Part shown: one piece after another, positions 43,071-51,929 of the stretch
Layout: each line of letters starts with the position of its first letter
How positions within the stretch are numbered: position 1 is the first letter of the stretch
From: Betaproteobacteria bacterium
GTDB lineage: Bacteria > Pseudomonadota > Gammaproteobacteria > Burkholderiales > SG8-41
Direction: 5' to 3'
Assembly: GCA_029863175.1 (NCBI GenBank)
Contig: JAOTVX010000022.1
Coordinates: 1 to 58,264, forward strand
Length of the DNA stretch: 58,264 bases
Translations under genes and position numbers: made by a program
Notes under the pieces: model-generated
Seen by the model: the letters and a program-made list of their open reading frames with translations, nothing else
Databases searched by the model: none
Told to the model about the DNA's origin: nothing

Positions 43071-43549
43071 GACACCTTGTAGACGATGTCGTGCTCGCGA
43101 GCGTGGTCGATCACCTTGAGGCCGAAGTCATCGGCCGGCCCGACCTCCATAACCAGTTGATGCTCGACCTGCAGTGAATCCACGCGCTGCTCGAAATCGG
43201 TCGTGTGTCCCTTGATGTGAATGCGATCACCTACTTGCAGCGTGGCGCCTCCGTCCAGCCGGATCACCGCAACGGCGAGGTGGCTGAAGTAATGGGTCAC
43301 GACGCCGATGCGCTCGCCGGGGACCGTCTCCGGTGGTGCCATGCGGACGGGCTGCGCCACCGGCCTGGGCTTGCGGGGGGCGGCGCGAACAGGCTTCCTT
43401 ACGGGCGCACGTCTGGCGGCCGTTTTCCTGGCGGCCTTGCGAGGCTTTGCGGTTTTCCGCCGCGCGGCCGGCTTGCGCGCCGGCGCCTTTCTGCGCTTCA
43501 CCTTGGCCTTGGTCTTCCTTCTGGATTTCGCTTTCTTTCTCGCCGCCAT
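43067..43549 (-). CDS. Basic protein with EF-Tu domain-2-like C-terminus
   Basis: A 160-residue protein. Residues 1-65 are almost all Lys, Arg, Ala and Pro in histone-H1-like repeats (KPAARRKTAKPRKAARKTAA). Residues about 80-160 form a small beta-barrel resembling translation-factor domain 2: IGVVTHYFSHLAVAVIRL, GDRIHIKGHTTDFEQRV and GLKVIDHAREHDIVYKV. Stand-alone copies of this barrel occur in many bacteria without known function. The basic arm suggests nucleic-acid binding. Confidence 0.7.
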   Translation of the reverse strand: MAARKKAKSRRKTKAKVKRRKAPARKPAARRKTAKPRKAARKTAARRAPVRKPVRAAPRKPRPVAQPVRMAPPETVPGERIGVVTHYFSHLAVAVIRLDGGATLQVGDRIHIKGHTTDFEQRVDSLQVEHQLVMEVGPADDFGLKVIDHAREHDIVYKVS

Positions 43550-43800
43550 GTTGACCTCCCGCCGATTGGCACACGTGATCGAAAAAGGTTGAAAACTTTA
43601 TGGTAGTCCACGCCTCGTCCCGCATCAAATCGGCTTGCAACGCCGGGATTGACCCCATGCCACAAGCGCCGGGCTGATGCCAGGCGGGCAGGAAGGGCGG
43701 GCGCAGCCGTCCTTTGCGACCTTGGCGTTCGTGAGATCATCGCGGCTGGCGGCGACAAGAGCCGTCGGCTGGAAAACCATGACAGAGAGGAGACAGGACC

Positions 43801-44178
43801 ATGGATACACAGGAACTCTACGACCGCGGGGAGAAACTTCGCCGGCAGATCTTCGGCGATGAGGCGATCGACAGGCGCATGAACGCACTTGGCGAATTCG
43901 GGGCGCCGCTTGATAACATGATCAACGCCCATGCCTACGGCGACGTCTGGAGCCGCACCGCGCTTCCCCTGAAGATCAAGAGTCTCACAGTGCTGGGAAT
44001 CAACGCGGCGCTCAATCGCCCCGCCGAATTCCGCGTGCACGTGCAGGGCGCGCTCGCTAACGGCTGCACGATCGAAGAAATCCGGGAAGTGCTACTCCTC
44101 ATCGCGGTCTATTGCGGTCTCCCCGCTTCGATCCAGGCGCACCACATCGCTTACGAAGTGCTGAACGAAAAGCGGTAA
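43801..44178 (+). CDS. Carboxymuconolactone decarboxylase family protein (PcaC-like)
   Basis: A 125-residue CMD-fold protein. The YDRGEKLRRQIFGDE start and the VHVQGALANGCTIEEIREVLLLIAVYCG block match 4-carboxymuconolactone decarboxylase; the CxxC of AhpD is absent. PcaC acts in the protocatechuate branch of aromatic degradation, but no other pca genes are adjacent. GAGAGGAGACAGG lies before the ATG. Confidence 0.85.
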   Translation: MDTQELYDRGEKLRRQIFGDEAIDRRMNALGEFGAPLDNMINAHAYGDVWSRTALPLKIKSLTVLGINAALNRPAEFRVHVQGALANGCTIEEIREVLLLIAVYCGLPASIQAHHIAYEVLNEKR

Positions 44179-44480
44179 TTGGACCGCCGAGACGCGGAGA
44201 GAAGTAAAATCAATACTGAACCGCCATGACGCCAGGACCGCTAAGAATTCGAACTGAACCGCGGAGAGGCGGAAAGAACCAATACAAAATTGAACCGCCA
44301 AGACGCCGAGATCGCCAAACGCGCTAACATTTCGCCTAAAAGCTTCACCGCAGAGGTCGCTAAGGCCGCAATTTTCCTTGGCGTGCTCCGCGTCCTTAGC
44401 GGTGAGGCTTTTGTGTTCCTTAGCGCCTTCCGCGTCGTTGACGGTTCAGCTTTGAGAGCGATTCACCGGTCGAATCACGA
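44179..44480. repeat. Two-armed GAACCGCCAAGACGCC repeat
   Basis: Four degenerate GAACCGCCAAGACGCC words (44180-44330) face the complementary CCTTGGCGTGCTCCGCGTCC and CCTTAGCGCCTTCCGCGTCG (44377-44450). A GATTCACCGG run follows. The whole 325-bp gap before the ABC exporter is occupied and no gene was seen. The same words recur at 54285-54395. Confidence 0.8.
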
Positions 44481-44503
44481 CTCACGGGTGTTAGGATAGG
44501 TAC

Positions 44504-46333
44504 ATGGCCATGGTCCCGTCTTTCGTGTCCCCGCCCAAGGGCGATCTGGTGCACCTGCTTCGCCTCGGGCGCTTTCTCGCTCCATACCGCTGGCGCGTTG
44601 CGGCCGCACTCGTCGCGCTCCTCGTTGCCGCGAGCTCGGTGCTCGCGCTGGGACAGGGACTGCGCTACGTGATCGACGGGGGGTTCGGCAGCGCGGATCC
44701 GCAGCTCCTCAACGCGGCGCTCGCGGGCGTCGTCACGGTCGCGGTCGTACTTGCGGCGGCGACCTGGGTGCGCTTCTACCTCATGATGAGTGTGGGCGAG
44801 CGGGTCATCGCCGACCTGCGCAAAGCGGTATTTGCTCACGTTGTGTCGCTTTCGCCGGCATTCTTCGATTCCGCGCGCACGGGCGAAATCGGCTCGCGCC
44901 TCACCAACGACACCGAGCAGATCCGCCAGGTGATCGGGTTCGGGTTCTCGATGTTTTTGCGCAACGGTCTGATGATGCTGGGAGCGCTCGCGCTCCTGTT
45001 CGCCACCAGCGGAAAACTCGCCGCGCTGATCGTGCTGGGCATTCCCGCGACGCTGATCCCGATCGTTCTCATGGGCCGGCGCGTGCGGCGGCTCTCCCGC
45101 GCCAACCAGGACCGCGTCGCGGATGTTTCCGCGCATATCGACGAGTCGCTGCACGAGATCCGCACGGTGCAGGCTTACGTGCACGAGGAGCGCACGCGCC
45201 AGTTCTTCGGGAAAGCGACCGACGGCGCGTTAGCTGCCGGCGTGCACCGCGTCCGCGTGAAAGCGTGGCTCATTTCGCTCGTCATGCTCATTGGCTTCTG
45301 CGCGATCGGCGTCATTCTTTGGATCGGCGGCCACGACGTGTTCGCCGGAAGAATTACGGCCGGGGAGCTCTCGGCCTTCGTGTTTTACGCCGCGATCGTG
45401 GCGAGCGGCGCGGGAATGGTCTCGGAAGTGTGGGGCGAGATCCAGCGCGCCGGGGGAGCAACCGAGCGGCTGATGGAGTTACTCGACACGAAGCCCGAGC
45501 TCGCGCCCGCCGTTCCCCGGATCCAGCTTCCCCCGCGCGTCTCAGGCGCGATTCGCTTCGACGAGGTGGTCTTCGCCTATCCGAGCCGCCCTGAAATCAC
45601 CGCGCTCGGACCGGTCTCGTTTTCCGTCGATCCGGGCGAGCGGGTCGCGCTGGTCGGACCATCGGGCGCAGGCAAGTCCACGCTGTTCGCGTTGATCCTG
45701 CGCTTCTACGATCCGCTCTCGGGCCGCATCCTGGTGGACGGCGCTGACATCCGGCACTGCGATCCTCGCAATCTTCGCCGCGCGGTCGCGCTCGTGCCCC
45801 AGGACCCGGTCATATTCGCCACGAGCGTAACCGAGAACGTGCGCTTCGGCCGTCCCGGCGCAGCGCCGGAGGAAGTGCGCGAGGCCTGCATAGCAGCGCA
45901 CGCGCTCGAGTTTATCGAGCGGCTGCCCGAGGGCTTCGATACGGACCTGGGCGAACGCGGCGTCAAGCTCTCGGGCGGGCAGCGCCAGCGTGTATCCATT
46001 GCACGCGCACTGCTGGCTGACCGCCCCATCCTTTTGCTCGACGAAGCGACGAGCTCGCTCGACGCGGAAAGCGAGCGCCAGGTTGCCGCCGCGCTCGAGC
46101 GGCTTGCACGCGGCCGCACGACGCTGGTGATCGCGCACCGGCTGGCAACCGTTCGTCACGCCGACCGCATCATCGTCATGGACCGGGGCCGCATACACGC
46201 GGCCGGCACGCACAGCGAGCTGTTGCGCGCGAACGGGCTCTACGCCCACCTGGCGCGATTGCAGTTCATCGGGGACACCGTGACCAGTGACCCGGAAGCG
46301 GTTTTTCCGACGGGACAGGGGGGAAGAAGATGA
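44504..46333 (+). CDS. MsbA-like ABC exporter (fused permease-ATPase)
   Basis: A 609-residue half-transporter that should dimerise. Six membrane helices lie in residues about 25-320. The ATPase domain has Walker A GPSGAGKST, the signature LSGGQRQR, Walker B ILLLDEAT and the H-loop IAHRL. It belongs to the lipid/multidrug exporter group; MsbA and the ABCB group cannot be told apart here. The TGA overlaps the next start as ATGA, coupling it to a CinA-domain gene. Confidence 0.9.
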   Translation: MAMVPSFVSPPKGDLVHLLRLGRFLAPYRWRVAAALVALLVAASSVLALGQGLRYVIDGGFGSADPQLLNAALAGVVTVAVVLAAATWVRFYLMMSVGERVIADLRKAVFAHVVSLSPAFFDSARTGEIGSRLTNDTEQIRQVIGFGFSMFLRNGLMMLGALALLFATSGKLAALIVLGIPATLIPIVLMGRRVRRLSRANQDRVADVSAHIDESLHEIRTVQAYVHEERTRQFFGKATDGALAAGVHRVRVKAWLISLVMLIGFCAIGVILWIGGHDVFAGRITAGELSAFVFYAAIVASGAGMVSEVWGEIQRAGGATERLMELLDTKPELAPAVPRIQLPPRVSGAIRFDEVVFAYPSRPEITALGPVSFSVDPGERVALVGPSGAGKSTLFALILRFYDPLSGRILVDGADIRHCDPRNLRRAVALVPQDPVIFATSVTENVRFGRPGAAPEEVREACIAAHALEFIERLPEGFDTDLGERGVKLSGGQRQRVSIARALLADRPILLLDEATSSLDAESERQVAAALERLARGRTTLVIAHRLATVRHADRIIVMDRGRIHAAGTHSELLRANGLYAHLARLQFIGDTVTSDPEAVFPTGQGGRR

Positions 46334-46821
46334 CACTGCTGGAGTTGTTGCCACACGCGGAGCGGGCGGCCTCGCTGCTCAAGGCGCGGAAGGAAACAGT
46401 TGCCGTCGCCGAGTCCTCGGCGGGCGGACTGATTTCGGCCGCGCTGCTGGCGATGCCGGGGGCGTCCGTCTACTACGTAGGAGGAGCCGTCACCTACACG
46501 CGCCCGGTTCTGCTTCACCTTTCGGGCCGGGGCGCAGACGAGCTCGCAAAGCTGAACGGGGCAACTGAGGAGTTCACGTTGCTCGCCGCGCGCTCGGTTC
46601 GGGAGCGGTACCGGACGGGCTGGGGCGTGGGAGAGAGCGGCGCGGCAGGACCCAGCGGCAACCGCTACGGCGACCCCCCCGGCCACACGGTTGTCGCCGT
46701 TACCGGGCCGATCGAGCATGCGCTGGTGCTCCGGACGGGCGACAGCGACCGTCTGGCCAACATGCATGCCTTCGCCGCCGCGGCCTTGAAACTCCTTGCA
46801 GACAGCCTTGCCGCCGCCTAG
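46330..46821 (+). CDS. CinA C-terminal domain protein (nicotinamide nucleotide amidase)
   Basis: A 163-residue stand-alone CinA domain. VAVAESSAGGLISAALLAMPGAS (core AESSAGG, residues about 27-33) and GVGESGAAGPSGNRYGDPPGH match the catalytic serine and lysine-region loops of the PncC family, which hydrolyses NMN to nicotinate mononucleotide. It is translationally coupled to the ABC exporter. The usual ES[CT]TGG pattern reads ESSAGG. Confidence 0.85.
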   Translation: MTLLELLPHAERAASLLKARKETVAVAESSAGGLISAALLAMPGASVYYVGGAVTYTRPVLLHLSGRGADELAKLNGATEEFTLLAARSVRERYRTGWGVGESGAAGPSGNRYGDPPGHTVVAVTGPIEHALVLRTGDSDRLANMHAFAAAALKLLADSLAAA

Positions 46822-46978
46822 TGGTAGGCGGAGTGCAAAATGCAAAATGCAGAGTGCAAAGTGCAGAGTGCAAAGTGGAAGGTATGGAGTGCAGAGCGCG
46901 AGACAATAAAATTGCACGGATTGGAAACATCGGTTAGGTAAATTTTCCCGGTTTTGCACTCTGCACTGCGCCGCGCTA
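46822..46978. repeat. GTGCAAA two-armed repeat
   Basis: Seven degenerate GTGCAAA/GTGCAGA words (46830-46890) in an approximately 8-nt period face TTGCACTCTGCACTGCG (46954-46970). The gap has no gene. Confidence 0.85.
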
Positions 46979-47027
46979 GGGTATACTGCGCCTCCTCGAA
47001 AATCAGGTCCGATGGAGTGAAATTCCG

Positions 47028-47858
47028 ATGCTGATTGCCGATGCGCAGGTTCATATCTGGGCGGCGAGCACGCCCGAGCGCCCGTGGCCGGCGCGCCACA
47101 GGCCACACCGTCCGGAACCGCTGGGCAAGGAGGAACTGTTGAAGGAGATGGACGCGGCAGGCGTGAGTTGCGCCGTGATCGTGCCACCCTCCTGGGAAGG
47201 CGAGCGCAACGATCTTGCGCTGGCTGCCGCGCAGGCGGACCCGGACCGGTTTGCCGTCATGGGGCGGCTCGACCCCGAGGGATCGGAGGCACGCGCAGCG
47301 ATACCGGGGTGGCGCAAGCAGCCGGGCATGCTGGGGCTGCGCTTTACCTTTCACCGGCCCGGGCTGAGGGAGCTTCTCACCGAAGGCCGCGTCGATTGGT
47401 TGTGGCCTGCGGCGGAAAAGGCCGGCGTGCCAATCATGATGCTGGTTCCCCATGAGCTGGCACATCTGGTGGCGGACATTGCCGGACGCTATCCGGGCTT
47501 GAGGATCGTGATGGATCACCTCGGGCTCCACGCCAGCAAGGATGAGGAGGCATTTGCCGAGTTCGACAAATTCCTCGCACTTGCCAAGTATCCGAACATC
47601 GCGGCCAAGGCGAGCTGTCTGCCCAGTTTCACCGCGGATAGCTATCCCTATCGCCGCCTGCATCCCTATATCCGCAAGGTCTACGACGCGTTCGGGCCGA
47701 AGCGCATGTTCTGGGGCACCGATCTCTCGCGCCTGCCTTGCACCTATCATCAGGGCATCACCCTGTTTACGGAAGAGCTTTCCTGGCTCACGCCCGAGGA
47801 CAAGGAGTGGATCATGGGCCGGGGCGTGTGCGAGTGGCTCGGCTGGAAAATCCAGTGA
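47028..47858 (+). CDS. Amidohydrolase-2 family protein
   Basis: A 276-residue TIM-barrel hydrolase of the ACMSD/aminocarboxymuconate decarboxylase-like group. The N-terminal metal motif reads IADAQVHIW, so one of the two usual His residues is Gln. Conserved HLGLHASKDEE near residue 165 and FWGTDLSRLP near residue 226 supply the remaining metal and catalytic residues. Substrates in this group include dicarboxylic lactones and imides. Complete. Confidence 0.82.
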   Translation: MLIADAQVHIWAASTPERPWPARHRPHRPEPLGKEELLKEMDAAGVSCAVIVPPSWEGERNDLALAAAQADPDRFAVMGRLDPEGSEARAAIPGWRKQPGMLGLRFTFHRPGLRELLTEGRVDWLWPAAEKAGVPIMMLVPHELAHLVADIAGRYPGLRIVMDHLGLHASKDEEAFAEFDKFLALAKYPNIAAKASCLPSFTADSYPYRRLHPYIRKVYDAFGPKRMFWGTDLSRLPCTYHQGITLFTEELSWLTPEDKEWIMGRGVCEWLGWKIQ

Positions 47859-47859
47859 T

Positions 47860-47895
47860 CAAGTCTTTAGCCGCAGATAAGCGCAGATAGTCACT
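47860..47895. repeat. CCGCAGATAAGCGCAGATA word
   Basis: One copy of the CGCAGATAAA-family word lies between the amidohydrolase and the following gene. Confidence 0.5.
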
Positions 47896-47914
47896 CACCG
47901 ATGTGGAGAAGAGC

Positions 47915-48757
47915 ATGAGTGCTTTTGTTCTTCTGCGCCGGGTTTTCTGGGCGCTGATTCTTTCGTTCGTCGCAGTCGGCAGCGTCGCGCAGGATACGCG
48001 GGCGCAACAGTTCGAGCCCGAGGTGGGTCAGAGGGGCAAGGATGTCATCTGGATTCCCACGCCCCAGGCGCTGGTTGACCGGATGCTGAACCTCGCCGAG
48101 GTCACGCCCAAGGACTACGTCGTCGATCTCGGCTCGGGCGACGGGCGCACGGTAATTTCCGCCGTCAAACGGGGCGCGCGCGCGCTTGGTGTGGAGTACA
48201 ACCCGGACATGGTCGCGCTCTCCCGGCGCCGGGCTGCTGAGGAGGGTGTCGGCGACAAGGCCCGGTTCATCAATGGCGATATTTTCGAGACCGATTTTTC
48301 TGCGGCGACCGTCGTCACCCTGTTTCTGCTGCCGGACCTCAATATCAAGTTGCGTCCGAAGATCCTCGAGATGAAACCCGGCACGCGCGTGGTGTCCAAT
48401 TCCTTCACGATGGCGGAGTGGCGGGCCGATCAGATCGTCACCGCGAGCAGGGAGACGGGATGCGATTCCTATTGCACGGCCTATCTCTGGATCGTGCCGA
48501 CCAAGGTGGCTGGCGCCTGGCGGATGGACGGCGGCGAGCTCGCGCTCAAGCAGGAGTTCCAGATGATCTCCGGCTCGCTCAAGATTGGCGGAAAGACAAC
48601 CCCCGTCACGGGCGGGCGCCTGCGCGGAGACGAGATTCGATTCGGCGCCGGTGGGGCGGTCTACACCGGCCGGGTGCGCGGCGACACGATCGAAGGAACG
48701 GTTAAATCCGGGATCCGCGTGCGTCTCTGGAAGGCGCGGCGGGACGTCCGCTCCTAG
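47915..48757 (+). CDS. Exported class I methyltransferase-like protein
   Basis: A 280-residue protein with a signal peptide or anchor (residues about 9-24, ending SVAQD) followed by a Rossmann methyltransferase domain: motif I VVDLGSGDGR near residue 70 and acidic VEYNPD at the end of strand 2. Residues about 190-280 form an added beta-rich domain. A cytosolic cofactor domain behind a signal peptide is unusual. The ATG at 47915 has GGAG 6 bp upstream; a GTG at 47903 is possible. Confidence 0.8.
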   Translation: MSAFVLLRRVFWALILSFVAVGSVAQDTRAQQFEPEVGQRGKDVIWIPTPQALVDRMLNLAEVTPKDYVVDLGSGDGRTVISAVKRGARALGVEYNPDMVALSRRRAAEEGVGDKARFINGDIFETDFSAATVVTLFLLPDLNIKLRPKILEMKPGTRVVSNSFTMAEWRADQIVTASRETGCDSYCTAYLWIVPTKVAGAWRMDGGELALKQEFQMISGSLKIGGKTTPVTGGRLRGDEIRFGAGGAVYTGRVRGDTIEGTVKSGIRVRLWKARRDVRS

Positions 48758-48786
48758 CCGATCGTCATGACCTTTTGCACGAAATC

Positions 48787-48962
48787 AAAAACTCATTAAC
48801 CGCAGATAAACGCAGATAAACACAGATACAACGAAAAGCAAAAATCTATATTAGCCGCCGATGGACGCCGATATACGCCGATCAAACCCGCAACCAGTGA
48901 CCAGCATTGGGGGCATCCGCCAAAGGTTCCGGTCCACTCACCATTCACCACTCACCATTCAC
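48787..48962. repeat. CGCAGAT, CGCCGAT and CCATTCACC repeats
   Basis: Three word families follow each other: ACCGCAGATAAACGCAGATA (48796-48825), GCCGCCGATGGACGCCGATA (from 48853) and CCATTCACC words (48939-48962). The last abuts the acyl-CoA dehydrogenase gene. Confidence 0.75.
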
Positions 48963-48971
48963 CGGTTTTCG

Positions 48972-50225
48972 TCAGGCCTCGGGGCCGGCATACTTCCCCG
49001 CCGTGTCCGGGAACAGCGCCTTCACGATCTTGAACTTGGTGACATCCACCGTGCCGTCCATGTGCAGGAACATCGAGGCGTCGCGGTAGAGCTTTTCGAT
49101 GCCGAAGTCGAGCATCGTGCCATTGCCGCCATGCAGCTCCATCGCGTGCTTGCACACCTCCAGCACTGCCTCGGAGGCGTAGAGCTTCACCATGTTGCAC
49201 AGCAGGTCGGCCTCGGACGCGTTCTCGTCCACGGCGCGTGACGCCTCGCGCAACAGCCCGCGCACCGCGCAGATCTTGGTCGCCATTTCGGCAACCCGGA
49301 GGGCGGTTGCCTGGTGTTTGATGAGGACGCGGCCGCCCTGCACGTAGTTCTGCACGTAGTCCGCGGTCCGTTCGAGCGCAGCGACAGCGACGCCCAGATT
49401 TTTTGAGCCCTGGATGATCTTCCCCGGACGGAAGTACACGCCCGCCTTCGAGAGCGCGGTGCCCTCGACCAAAAGGTGGTCCGCGGGTAACGCCATGTCC
49501 TCGAAGGCGATCTCGCCGTTGTTCATGAAGCGCCCACCCAGCGTCTCATTGCAGCGCTGGACGGTCAGGCCGGGGGTGTCGCGCGGGACGAGGAAGCTCG
49601 ATGTGCCCTGGAGCATGCCCGCCTTCGGGTCGGTGTTGGCGTAGACGACGTAGAGCTTCGCGTCGTAGGCGTTGCTGATGAACTGCTTGCGCCCGTTGAT
49701 TACCCACTTGTCGCCTTTCAAAACCGCCTTGGTATGCATGGCGGCTTCCGGCACGTTGTAGGGAAGCCAGCGGTCGGAGGCGCCGCGCGGTTCGGTCAGG
49801 CAGTGCGAAAGCAGGAAGGTGTGATCCTTTACAATGCGCGGAAACCACAGTTCCTGAAGGTGGCGCGGGGCAACGTTTCGCAACAGCACGGACACTTTCC
49901 AGATCTGCACCATCTTGTCGGAGAGTCCGCTGTCGCCCCGCGAGATCTCTTCCGAAATGACCGCGAACGTTTGCACCTCGGTCTTGGGATCGAGCGGTGT
50001 GCCGCCGAACTCCTCGGGAATGCCGAGCGTGCGGATGCCGATCTCGTCGGCCACCTTGAGAATCCGTTCCGGGAGGCGGCCTTCCGGCTTCATGCTCCAC
50101 TCCTGCTGCCAGTTCTGGCGGATGAACGGAATCACATGCTCATTCACAAACTTGCGGGTGACGTCCCGCATCATGCGCGTTTCCTCAGGCAGGCCGCGCT
50201 CGATCATTTGGTCCAGCAACAACAT
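48972..50225 (-). CDS. Acyl-CoA dehydrogenase family protein
   Basis: A 417-residue flavoprotein with the acyl-CoA dehydrogenase domain order: helical N-terminal domain, central beta domain (FLSHCLTEPRGASD and GDKWVINGRKQFISNA, parts of the FAD-contact region) and C-terminal helices. The catalytic base would lie in the C-terminal domain near residue 365-385 (ACKHAMELHGGNGTMLD-like region, HGGNG visible). It oxidises an acyl-CoA thioester; chain length is unknown. The longer N-terminus resembles the acetyl-CoA C-terminal variant, not tested. Confidence 0.87.
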   Translation of the reverse strand: MLLLDQMIERGLPEETRMMRDVTRKFVNEHVIPFIRQNWQQEWSMKPEGRLPERILKVADEIGIRTLGIPEEFGGTPLDPKTEVQTFAVISEEISRGDSGLSDKMVQIWKVSVLLRNVAPRHLQELWFPRIVKDHTFLLSHCLTEPRGASDRWLPYNVPEAAMHTKAVLKGDKWVINGRKQFISNAYDAKLYVVYANTDPKAGMLQGTSSFLVPRDTPGLTVQRCNETLGGRFMNNGEIAFEDMALPADHLLVEGTALSKAGVYFRPGKIIQGSKNLGVAVAALERTADYVQNYVQGGRVLIKHQATALRVAEMATKICAVRGLLREASRAVDENASEADLLCNMVKLYASEAVLEVCKHAMELHGGNGTMLDFGIEKLYRDASMFLHMDGTVDVTKFKIVKALFPDTAGKYAGPEA

Positions 50226-50239
50226 GTGGGGTTCCTCTC

Positions 50240-50400
50240 TCCAAAGTCAGAAGTCAGAAGTCAGAAGGCGGAAGGTCAGATGCAGGTGCCCGTGATTATG
50301 TGCTAAGTAACTAAGCGACTAGGTAACCTAGTATATTGGGGTTAACAGGATTCGTCGTAATCACCCATTCACTTAGTCACCCAGTTACGGGTCACCGGTC
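50240..50400. repeat. AGTCAGAA, CTAAGTAA and CACCGGTCAC repeats
   Basis: An AGTCAGAA run (50244-50274) is the exact reverse complement of 25024-25054. It is followed by a CTAAGTAACTAAGCGACTAGG run (from 50303), then the opposing CACTTAGTCACCCAGTTAC (from 50371) and a GGTCACC run. Confidence 0.85.
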
Positions 50401-50413
50401 ACGATTCAAAGAA

Positions 50414-50437
50414 AAAAGGCGGCCGCAGCCGCCTTTT
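50414..50437 (-). terminator. Intrinsic terminator of the truncated Bug gene
   Basis: AAAAGGCGGC and GCCGCCTTTT pair around a 4-nt CGCA loop. On the minus strand the stem is followed by TTTTTTCTTTG. It sits 22 bp beyond the stop of the decayed Bug gene. Confidence 0.8.
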
Positions 50438-50459
50438 GTTGCCACTTGAAAATGGCTCG

Positions 50460-50738
50460 TCAGTTGGCCGACAACCGGAGCGACCTAACCAGCTTCGCGT
50501 TCTTGGCGATTTCCATGCCAATGATGCCGGCCGCGCCGCCACGGTTGTCGATCACGAGCTGCTGCCCGAGCTCCTGAGTTAGCTGATTGGCGACGATACG
50601 GGTCAGGGTGTCCACCGCGCTGCCAGGTCCGTTCGGGACGATTAAGCGTACCGGCCGCGTGGGATAGCTCTTCGCCGGGTCGGCCGCGCCAGCCGGCGCA
50701 ATGACGCCCGCGACCGCGATCGCCAGGGCGGTTGTCAA
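50460..50738 (-). pseudogene. Bug-type receptor collapsed by internal deletion
   Basis: Only about 92 residues remain of a family that is normally about 320. The signal peptide and N-terminal block (YPTRPVRLIVPNGPGSAVDT, then VIDNRGGAAGIIGMEIAKNAK) are intact, but the text then jumps to LVRSLRLSAN and a stop, which resembles a Bug C-terminus. An in-frame deletion between two similar IAKNAK-like stretches is likely. The expected ATG before the signal peptide reads GTT (50745-50747); the first usable start is TTG at 50738. The terminator survives. Confidence 0.72.
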
Positions 50739-50936
50739 AAGCTTAACGCTTCTCGTTGGATTGCTCCTCTTCTGTTGTTGTCTCGAGGTAGTTTCAGTGC
50801 GGTAGGTGGTGTGCAAGCGGGTGCATAATTCTGTCCGTTTTGCGTTGTGAAAGCAATTCGATGCCCCGTGCCCGGTCCGGTGCACCCGGTGCGCGATTTT
50901 GGCGCTGATCTGACTGGAAAGAATGGCTGATTTACA

Positions 50937-51929
50937 ATGACTGCAGTCATGCGCAAGCTTGCCACCTTTTTTCTCGCTGCTGCGCTAGTCGCGGGGTGCG
51001 CGCTCGTGCCGAGCGAGTTCAACGGGGACGGCGCGCCGCGTCAGGTCGAGATCGTGCCCCTCAGGTCGCAGCGACCGCTCGTCGCGCTTGCGCTTGGCGG
51101 CGGCGGCGCCCGCGGTTTTGCCCACGTCGGCGTGATCAAGGCCCTCGAGGATGCCGGCATCGAGGCCGACATCGTGACGGGCGCGAGTTCCGGCGCAGTG
51201 GTGGCGGCGCTCTACGCGGGCGGCCGCCCGGCGGGCGAGATCTGGAATATTGCGCTGACGTTGGAGCGCGACGACATTGTGGATTTCGTTGTGATCGGCG
51301 AAGGTTGGGTAAAGGGCGAGGCCCTGCAAAACTTCGTGAATCGGTTGGTAAACGACAAGTCGATCGAGCAGCTGCCCAGACGGTTCGCTATCGTGGCCAC
51401 GGAAGCGAAGAACCACCGGATGACGGTGTTCAACCGGGGCAACACGGGCGTCGCGGTGCGCGCTTCCGCGAGCGTGCCCAGACTCTTCGTGCCGCCGGTC
51501 ATCAACGGTGAGAAATATGTGGACGGCGGCCTTACCAGTCCGGTGCCCGTCAAGCTGGCGCGCGCGATGGGCGCGGACATCGTGATTGCAGTGGACGTTT
51601 CATGGTTCGCTCAGGCGCGCAATGCGGCGGGACCGGGCATGGCCGAGCACCGACGCCGGTACCGCTACGCGCTCCTTGCCGAGGAGCTCGAGGCGGCCGA
51701 CGTCGTCATCACACCGCAGACGGTGCGCACACGCATGCTCGACTTCGACCACAAAGAGCAAAACATCATTGCGGGCGAGGAAGCCGGCCGCGATGCCGCG
51801 CCGCGGATCCGGAAGCTCATCGAACAGGTGGCCGCGCGCAAGCGCGCATTGAACCACCATAGATCATCGATGAATGAAGACAAATCAGCCGGACATTCCG
51901 TGGTGGGAACTGGTGATGGGAACTGGTGA
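50937..51929 (+). CDS. Patatin-like phospholipase, predicted lipoprotein
   Basis: A 330-residue protein. A lipobox LVAGC ends the signal peptide near residue 21, so the enzyme should be lipid-anchored. The patatin catalytic dyad is clear: the oxyanion loop GGGGARGFAHVG near residue 54, the nucleophile GASSG near residue 83 and the acid DGG near residue 198. RssA-like members act in membrane lipid turnover. The last 12 or so residues are encoded by a repeat element that has run into the 3' end of the gene. Confidence 0.88.
   Translation: MTAVMRKLATFFLAAALVAGCALVPSEFNGDGAPRQVEIVPLRSQRPLVALALGGGGARGFAHVGVIKALEDAGIEADIVTGASSGAVVAALYAGGRPAGEIWNIALTLERDDIVDFVVIGEGWVKGEALQNFVNRLVNDKSIEQLPRRFAIVATEAKNHRMTVFNRGNTGVAVRASASVPRLFVPPVINGEKYVDGGLTSPVPVKLARAMGADIVIAVDVSWFAQARNAAGPGMAEHRRRYRYALLAEELEAADVVITPQTVRTRMLDFDHKEQNIIAGEEAGRDAAPRIRKLIEQVAARKRALNHHRSSMNEDKSAGHSVVGTGDGNW

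Noticed and set aside
46330..46821. CinA-domain gene as full CinA competence protein
   Set aside because: Only the C-terminal amidase domain is present; the N-terminal nucleotide-hydrolase domain of full CinA is absent.
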